The notes under the pieces are model-generated. The model was not told where the DNA came from and did no database searches. It saw nothing but the letters and a program-made list of their open reading frames with translations. Positions 62,522-64,000 of a stretch of DNA of 64,000 bases are shown here, in pieces. A program made the position numbers and the translations under genes. Source of the stretch: Branchiostoma belcheri (taxonomy: Eukaryota; Chordata; Leptocardii; Amphioxiformes; Branchiostomatidae); assembly GCF_001625305.1 (NCBI RefSeq), contig NW_017804165.1:204127-268126 (forward strand), read 5' to 3'. How positions within the stretch are numbered: position 1 is the stretch's first letter; every line of letters starts with the position of its first letter.

Positions 62522-63845
62522 TACACACAAACCTACCTGTCTGGCTGTAGAGATCCACTGTTTAGTCTGTGTTGTGGAGGCCTCTCCCATGCACACATAC
62601 ATGGTCTTCATCAGCTTCACTGCTGCATCATCCTCCAGCTGCTGGGTGATCACAACCGACTTCTTCCTGGAAAAAGGTCTGGCGACAGAAGACAAAGAAA
62701 GTTAACATCAATAAGATATCAAAAGTTTTGAGAACATTTTTGTACACAGTAAAACAACAAAGATACTAAGTAATACTCAATTCCACACCTTAAGATAAAG
62801 TTCTGAATGTTACTTGCACGTGTATCTATTCTAATGCCTTCTCCTATCTGACTGACCAGCTTGGCACCTCTCTCTAGCCATACCTGAAGTTGACATTACC
62901 AGGTGATGCCTTCTATTATATAATAAAGGTAAAACTCCTGTCCTAGATGGTCAAAAAAGTTTTGTGTACCCAATAAACCTCTTCTTGCCTGACACCACCG
63001 CAACCATTCCCTGTATCTTTGCTCATCTATATAAACAGTTTAAAAGCATTTGACTCAGAACCAAGAGGTCCTGGGTTCGAATCCTACCATGTCACCAACC
63101 TTGGGAAATGCCCTTGGGAAAGGCAGTTTATGTAACTTTCCTCACTTTGCTCAGGTGTTAATGAGTATGCCAGAACGATCATTATCATGATAGTGGGCAT
63201 GGAAAGAAAAACCAAACATTTCTCCCATCTCTCTGCATCCTCTCACCTGTACTCTGTGTCTATGGTGAGTTTGACCCCGCTCTCCAGGTTGTCTGTCTGC
63301 TGCAGCAGTTTGGCCAGGCGATACTCCAGGTACAGGTCACTCTGCAGGAAGGCAGGCAGACGCTGCTGCTTGATCCACTGGATGCCTTGTTCCTTGTTCA
63401 GACACTGGAGGAGACGGATGTACATAATGCTTACGGTTAGTACACCTCCACTAGATGAACTGCTAGCCAAAAAAAATTCCTGCTTTCACATACACAAATA
63501 ATTTGACAGGAAAACATTCTTCCTCCTCGTATACATTTTCTTACAACTGAGAAATCATTGTACTCGTCTCCATCAATTATGTATCAAGTATCATAATTTC
63601 AAAGCCAAACCACTTACTGTTACAAGGAAGCTGGTTTTAATCTCCTCCTGTGTCTGTGGCTCATCAGAGAACACCTGGTAGTACAGGGGCTTGTCCGTGA
63701 TTGCTCGTGTGGCGTTGTAGATCTGGCTGGGTGCCTTGTATGAACGCGCCACAGCTTTGATCTGATTGGCCACATCCTTCTGTGCGTTGGTGACAACCTC
63801 AAACCCTCCCAGGTCCTTGTTGAATCTAAGAGGTTCTGGGAATGT
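47485..63845 (-). CDS. RGS22: RGS22, regulator of G-protein signalling 22 (3' part, 22 exons)
   Basis: Twenty-two minus-strand exons, all with AG acceptors and GT donors, join without a phase break into 4,272 nt: 1,423 residues and a TGA. Recognition rests on repeated RGS-like helices, notably ENDVLFWLEIQKYK and QWIKQQRLPAFLQSDLYLEY, both typical of RGS22. In visible residues: an N-terminal RGS-like part (about 77-180), a long acidic region (about 280-330), a partial RGS-like part (about 460-565), then three successive RGS-like blocks (about 714-850, 885-1040, 1050-1215), a charged helix and a proline-rich tail. Human RGS22 is about 1,264 residues, so this protein is longer even without its missing N-terminus. 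RGS proteins bind activated G-alpha subunits. RGS22 is known as a testis-enriched member reported to bind G-alpha 12/13 and 11. Family identity is firm. Function here is by homology. Confidence 0.9.
48251..48359 (-). CDS. RGS22: RGS22 exon
   Basis: It encodes VTWSYGNYMAALEREEQMNK then LPDMDNISLSTLSDLS. The acceptor is ATTCACAG and the donor CAG|GTAAGT. One base of a glycine codon is carried to the last exon. Confidence 0.88.
48560..48730 (+). mobile_element. LINE 3' end fragment (CR1/L2-like)
   Basis: The stretch ending CAACAAGGCGATATGTATCA then CCTGGATAAATAAATGAAAT and a (GAAT)n tail has the form of a truncated CR1/L2-type non-LTR retrotransposon 3' end. It lies in an RGS22 intron. Confidence 0.5.
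48902..48928 (+). repeat. (AAAC)n microsatellite touching the splice donor
   Basis: About seven units of AAAC, read as GTTT on the gene strand. The donor GT of the 48929-49027 exon is its first unit. Confidence 0.9.
48929..49027 (-). CDS. RGS22: RGS22 exon, acidic segment
   Basis: It encodes 33 residues, REALKAGEGEDEDAGSDFGS then QMDEETSQASLEK. The donor is AAG|GTTTGTTTGTTTG, where the splice site itself is the first unit of a (GTTT)n simple repeat. Confidence 0.87.
49548..49709 (-). CDS. RGS22: RGS22 exon, end of RGS block and charged helix
   Basis: It encodes LTVFRLLLHQWGAFCEFRQN, then MAEEKILTTLERQRKRARER and ERARQKAYEEEQAK. The first 18 residues are the terminal helix of the last RGS fold. 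The rest is a highly charged, probably single long helix or coiled coil. Confidence 0.91.
50074..50135 (+). repeat. Dispersed ~50-bp repeat, copy 3
   Basis: CATCTGTATCTGAATTGGTA, TAGCTGGTATAATCGCCCTT and CGGTGTAACACACCAGGTTC match the units at 26490-26632. Confidence 0.6.
50316..50405 (-). pseudogene. Partial duplicate of an RGS22 exon end
   Basis: On the minus strand this segment repeats the last part of the upstream exon: the reading CRELGPYIFREAQ and the donor CAG|GTGGATAATG are kept, while the bases before CRELG have diverged. Flanking words such as ACATACCCCCTACATCT recur beside both copies. I see no matching acceptor, so it is probably a local tandem duplication rather than a working alternative exon. 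Confidence 0.6.
50454..50633 (-). CDS. RGS22: RGS22 exon, last RGS-like domain second half
   Basis: It encodes 60 residues, DMVHAHVEDSFIQQKIAAII, HCFIDSSLPPSVQIDIPPDQ and ADRILEHRRELGPYIFREAQ. Its 3' end and donor have a degenerate copy about 110 bases further downstream in the intron (see separate entry). Confidence 0.91.
50980..51141 (-). CDS. RGS22: RGS22 exon, last RGS-like domain first half
   Basis: It encodes MLDSKLMSSTRDIIAFRRAL, MNPVTSQQFRKFVSVKGENL and ENDVLFWLEIQKYK. The last segment is the textbook RGS helix (E-N-x-x-F-W-x-E-x-x-x-Y) and is close to the corresponding vertebrate RGS22 sequence as I remember it. Confidence 0.93.
51566..51793 (-). CDS. RGS22: RGS22 exon, RGS domain end
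   Basis: It encodes VMEAGGGWGKILQDRPPTTL through KRQQVWK. The helix QKYVKERLEKKWLPMFLSTT followed by EFQERQRPK is the typical terminal helix of an RGS domain, with W-L-x-x-F at the end. Confidence 0.91.
51812..51990 (-). mobile_element. tRNA-derived SINE, type B, 5'-truncated
   Basis: Read on the minus strand it begins at the body (GGGAAAGGCACTTTTCATGA), continues with CTGTCCTGTATTTGATTCTA, TGTGCAGGACACAACACCAG and TTGTTACAATTTTAATAAAT, and ends in (CAAAT)n. It matches the 57737 copy over the body and tail but lacks the head. Confidence 0.75.
51998..52068 (+). repeat. (CT)n microsatellite
   Basis: A nearly pure CT run abuts the truncated 5' end of the SINE. Confidence 0.95.
52319..52450 (-). 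CDS. RGS22: RGS22 exon, RGS domain middle
   Basis: It encodes 44 residues, AFRRLSHLDNAKRDDKAKDI, then KSKYLNKKYFFGPNSPATKE and QQNK. It continues the RGS fold with IKSKYLNKKYF, comparable to the I-x-x-x-Y-x3-Y segment of RGS proteins. It was too short for a simple ORF search and was found from the splice sites and phase. Confidence 0.9.
52796..52990 (-). CDS. RGS22: RGS22 exon, RGS domain first half
   Basis: It encodes LTITPEAEELEESPYDDTIW through LQCWMDIE. The order of W, then L-V-x-N-R-L, then HFRKFLADNFASIDLQCWMDIE is the clearest canonical RGS signature in the protein (hydrophobic FxxFL, then CWxxIE). Confidence 0.92.
53327..53410 (-). CDS. RGS22: RGS22 exon, basic linker helix
   Basis: It encodes 28 residues, VELFEQKRHLETKSRQLLRL then QKKGLLRE, a strongly basic helix joining two RGS-like blocks. 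Phase 0 at both ends. Confidence 0.86.
53765..53959 (-). CDS. RGS22: RGS22 exon, C-terminal helices of RGS-like block
   Basis: It encodes YIHSRFVVAASPEDIGCSQD through IEGDKHTYSK, including FEELFDSAEEYILHVLVVPW, the late helices of the RGS fold. Phase 0 at both ends. Confidence 0.88.
53990..54125 (+). repeat. Possible SINE remnant
   Basis: CGGACCCTGCCAGGCCACCA, directly repeated as CCTGCCAGGCCACCAAT, resembles the B-box end of the SINE head. GAAAATGAGTATTGTATTGT resembles body and tail. Heavily diverged. Confidence 0.35.
54261..54362 (-). CDS. RGS22: RGS22 exon
   Basis: It encodes LWSNSIHCWTDLQTYHTLFY and ADVLDPFVVKKKAQ. The tryptophan-centred helix (HCWTDLQTY) matches the canonical RGS helix carrying FWxxxExY. 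Phase 0 at both ends, donor CAG|GTAAGA. Confidence 0.88.
54728..54847 (-). CDS. RGS22: RGS22 exon, start of third-from-last RGS-like block
   Basis: It encodes 40 residues, SSNDSVFLGSSRMEQMLQAL then YHDRNAGYFFTQFCERSGNK. The motif of a leucine helix followed by an aromatic pair and FxxFC resembles helices 3-4 of an RGS fold. Both ends are phase 0. Confidence 0.88.
54970..55157. repeat. 188-bp foldback element in RGS22 intron
   Basis: Arms of about 85 bp (ACTCATAGGAAATTCAAACT, TACTACTGGATAAATTA, GTGACATCCATCACTCTTCT and their complements) surround a loop of roughly 20 bases. Confidence 0.8.
55260..55386 (-). CDS. RGS22: RGS22 exon, serine-rich linker
   Basis: It encodes RKSARSDISSISGSSWAGSE through ARKFSLP. 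One base completes the arginine codon from the upstream exon and the exon ends in phase 0 at CCG|GTACGC. The serine-aspartate run suggests a phosphorylatable linker before the next RGS-like block. Confidence 0.87.
55945..56099 (-). CDS. RGS22: RGS22 exon with tandem NAGNAG acceptor
   Basis: It encodes KQVSRSADLALLKQQERNRK through SPKHKR. The acceptor reads TTCAG|AAGCAG|GTG, so splicing six bases later would drop Lys-Gln without changing frame. A basic serine-proline linker follows. Confidence 0.86.
56162..57242 (+). mobile_element. hAT-family transposon remnant (internally deleted)
   Basis: The left end CAGAGTTCGAAATAC and right end ATTTCGAGCCCTG are typical hAT termini (CAGGGCTCGAAATA), and GTGCAATTTGCAC-like words recur subterminally. 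The plus strand from ATG 56632 reads MKKGSIFKFFSRAQPASEAG and ends in AKKQKLTG, the usual N-terminal style of hAT transposases. The catalytic core is absent. It lies in an RGS22 intron. Confidence 0.7.
56632..56892 (+). pseudogene. N-terminal fragment of a hAT transposase
   Basis: It encodes MKKGSIFKFF, then an acidic, alanine-glycine-rich linker, and KKQKLTG, comparable to the disordered start of hAT/ZNF862-like transposases. No BED finger or DDE/RNase-H part follows, so it is a remnant. Confidence 0.5.
57359..57378. other. Assembly gap (20 N)
   Basis: A run of exactly 20 N. The true distance is unknown. Confidence 1.
57379..57719 (+). mobile_element. Second copy of the hAT element's 3' third
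   Basis: It starts mid-element at TCGCATACTGTTGGTAAATT and is nearly identical to 56900-57242, with a few indels and substitutions. Its right end is ATTTCGAACCCTG followed by GCAAG, which also precedes the left end of the first copy at 56157-56161. Confidence 0.85.
57737..57995 (+). mobile_element. tRNA-derived SINE, type B, full length
   Basis: The head GTGGGGTCATGTGGTGTAAG has an A-box-like TGGTGTAAGGGC and a B-box-like GGTTCGAGACC. The body GCACTTTACATGATTTTCCT is followed by CTGTCCTGTATTTG and the tail TTACAATTTCAATAAATCAT. It lies just right of the second hAT end. Confidence 0.8.
58171..58351 (-). CDS. RGS22: RGS22 exon
   Basis: It encodes APRFLLSQRRHTNMDQNYLY through RVKLGQRQ. The acceptor is GTATCTCCCCAG and the donor CAG|GTCAGAAC, leaving phase 0. 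The stretch with TNMDQNYLYFRQKLNRPKSA looks like a conserved linker in this family. Confidence 0.88.
58352..60137. other. RGS22 intron, nothing further recognised
   Basis: AT-rich intron between the 58171-58351 and 60138-60299 exons. Open frames are short and unconvincing. Confidence 0.5.
60138..60299 (-). CDS. RGS22: RGS22 exon
   Basis: It encodes YLVKMRERYLQKSSPLALTH through RVLEPLLLY. The donor chosen is TACTG|GTCAGT. The open frame runs past it, but cutting here leaves two bases (TG) that pair with the next exon's G to give tryptophan, as the phase requires. Confidence 0.85.
60448..60645 (+). repeat. Tandem repeat of CTAAGTSTGTTAAGTACAG units
   Basis: About four irregular units, alternating GTCTGTTAAGTACAGTTTTT and GTGTGTAAGGTACAGCCTTT with TCTAAATTCTAA spacers. 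Confidence 0.8.
60934..61746 (-). CDS. RGS22: RGS22 large exon with acidic tract and start of an RGS-like block
   Basis: At 813 nt this is by far the largest exon of the visible gene. Its middle is a disordered acidic stretch rich in D, E and S (EDNEDQDDSDDDSGSSERSD). A hydrophobic module follows (FATIVVAIVMKQSVAAVTDV), then a second acidic patch, and then FELQNCKGFEAMRKFLEGSN, the opening helices of an RGS-like fold that continues in the next exon. The acidic insertion explains much of the extra length over human RGS22. Confidence 0.9.
62104..62279 (-). CDS. RGS22: RGS22 exon, serine-rich linker
   Basis: It encodes ANQLQTTTAAKSRMSSGIGS through AMWTGSA, a low-complexity linker between folded parts. 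The donor is TAG|GTAAGTC. Two bases of an arginine codon are completed by the next exon. Confidence 0.87.
62394..62527 (+). repeat. (CA)n microsatellite with TTACGTA interruptions
   Basis: Three CA blocks are separated by CTTACGTACA. On the gene strand this is (GT)n starting within ten bases of the splice donor at 62536. Confidence 0.95.
62537..62678 (-). CDS. RGS22: RGS22 exon
   Basis: It encodes 47 residues, PFSRKKSVVITQQLEDDAAV through QWISTARQ, after completing a split arginine codon. The donor GTAGGTTTGTGTGT runs directly into a long (GT)n tract (62398-62526 on the plus strand as CA repeats). Confidence 0.88.
63038..63215 (+). mobile_element. tRNA-derived SINE, type A, 5'-truncated
   Basis: It retains the B-box (GGTTCGAATCC), ATGTCACCAACC, the body AAGGCAGTTTATGTAACTTT and the type A tail GATCATTATCATGATAGTGG. 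The A-box half of the head is missing. Confidence 0.75.
63247..63404 (-). CDS. RGS22: RGS22 exon, N-terminal RGS-like helices
   Basis: It encodes CLNKEQGIQWIKQQRLPAFL and the following helix LAKLLQQTDNLESGVKL. The pattern of an acidic-aromatic helix followed by a leucine-rich one is a hallmark of RGS22 N-terminal sequence. The acceptor sits after CCGTCTCCTCCAG. The exon ends with two bases of a split arginine codon. Confidence 0.9.
63618..63845 (-). CDS. RGS22: RGS22 exon (first in window)
   Basis: This exon encodes visible residues 1-76, starting TFPEPLRFNKDLGGFE and ending TSFLVT, with phase 0 at both ends. The acceptor is TTCTCTTTCAG and the donor is GTAAGT. Because it opens at an acceptor in mid-protein, the gene's 5' exons lie beyond the right edge of the window. 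Confidence 0.88.
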
Positions 63846-64000
63846 CTGAAAGAGAATTGTTACAAAACATTGAATGTCTGAAAGAAAATTGTTACAAAAC
63901 ACTGAATGTCACTACTCAAACCACTGAGAAATGTAATGTGTAATGTGCATCAATGAAACATAAATAAACACAATAAAGATAAACACAGTATAAAACTGCA

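Overview
This is animal nuclear DNA: intron-rich coding sequence on the minus strand, GT-AG splice sites, tRNA-derived SINEs, many short inverted-repeat elements and microsatellites, plus a 20-N assembly gap at 57359-57378. The gene content and repeat style suggest an invertebrate deuterostome, most likely a lancelet (Branchiostoma). The species is an inference.

Right part, 47.0-64.0 kb: the 3' portion of one gene on the minus strand. Twenty-two consecutive coding exons join in phase to 1,423 residues and a TGA stop, with a poly(A) signal about 390 bases downstream. Several RGS-like folds and the characteristic linkers identify it as RGS22 (regulator of G-protein signalling 22). The 5' end lies beyond base 64000. 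Its introns carry SINEs, a shrunken hAT transposon with a suspicious duplicated half next to the N gap, a foldback element, a partial exon duplication and simple repeats that touch splice donors.

Left part, 0.8-23 kb: a second minus-strand gene that I could not name. A non-coding first exon near 22.65-22.97 kb is followed by a start-codon exon at 15.4 kb and then very small exons (41, 165, 22, 60, 32 and 87 nt) that join in phase. The last exons, at 2.2 and 0.8 kb, are less certain and their frame is ambiguous. Its introns hold a 2.96-kb TIR element with mirrored minisatellite ends, a 2.6-kb composite element with 476-bp direct repeats and a 6-bp target duplication, an 822-bp TIR element with a 9-bp duplication, and smaller MITE-like repeats.

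Middle part, 23-47 kb: about 24 kb with no gene I can support. It contains copies of a short MITE family, a tRNA-headed SINE, three foldback or tandem repeats, a duplicated E2F-like module at 24.45 and 25.40 kb and unique GC-variable stretches that may be regulatory DNA. I found no rRNA, tRNA gene or CRISPR array. The main novel material is the catalogue of unusual inverted-repeat elements and the unnamed micro-exon gene. I did not see a clearly new gene system.
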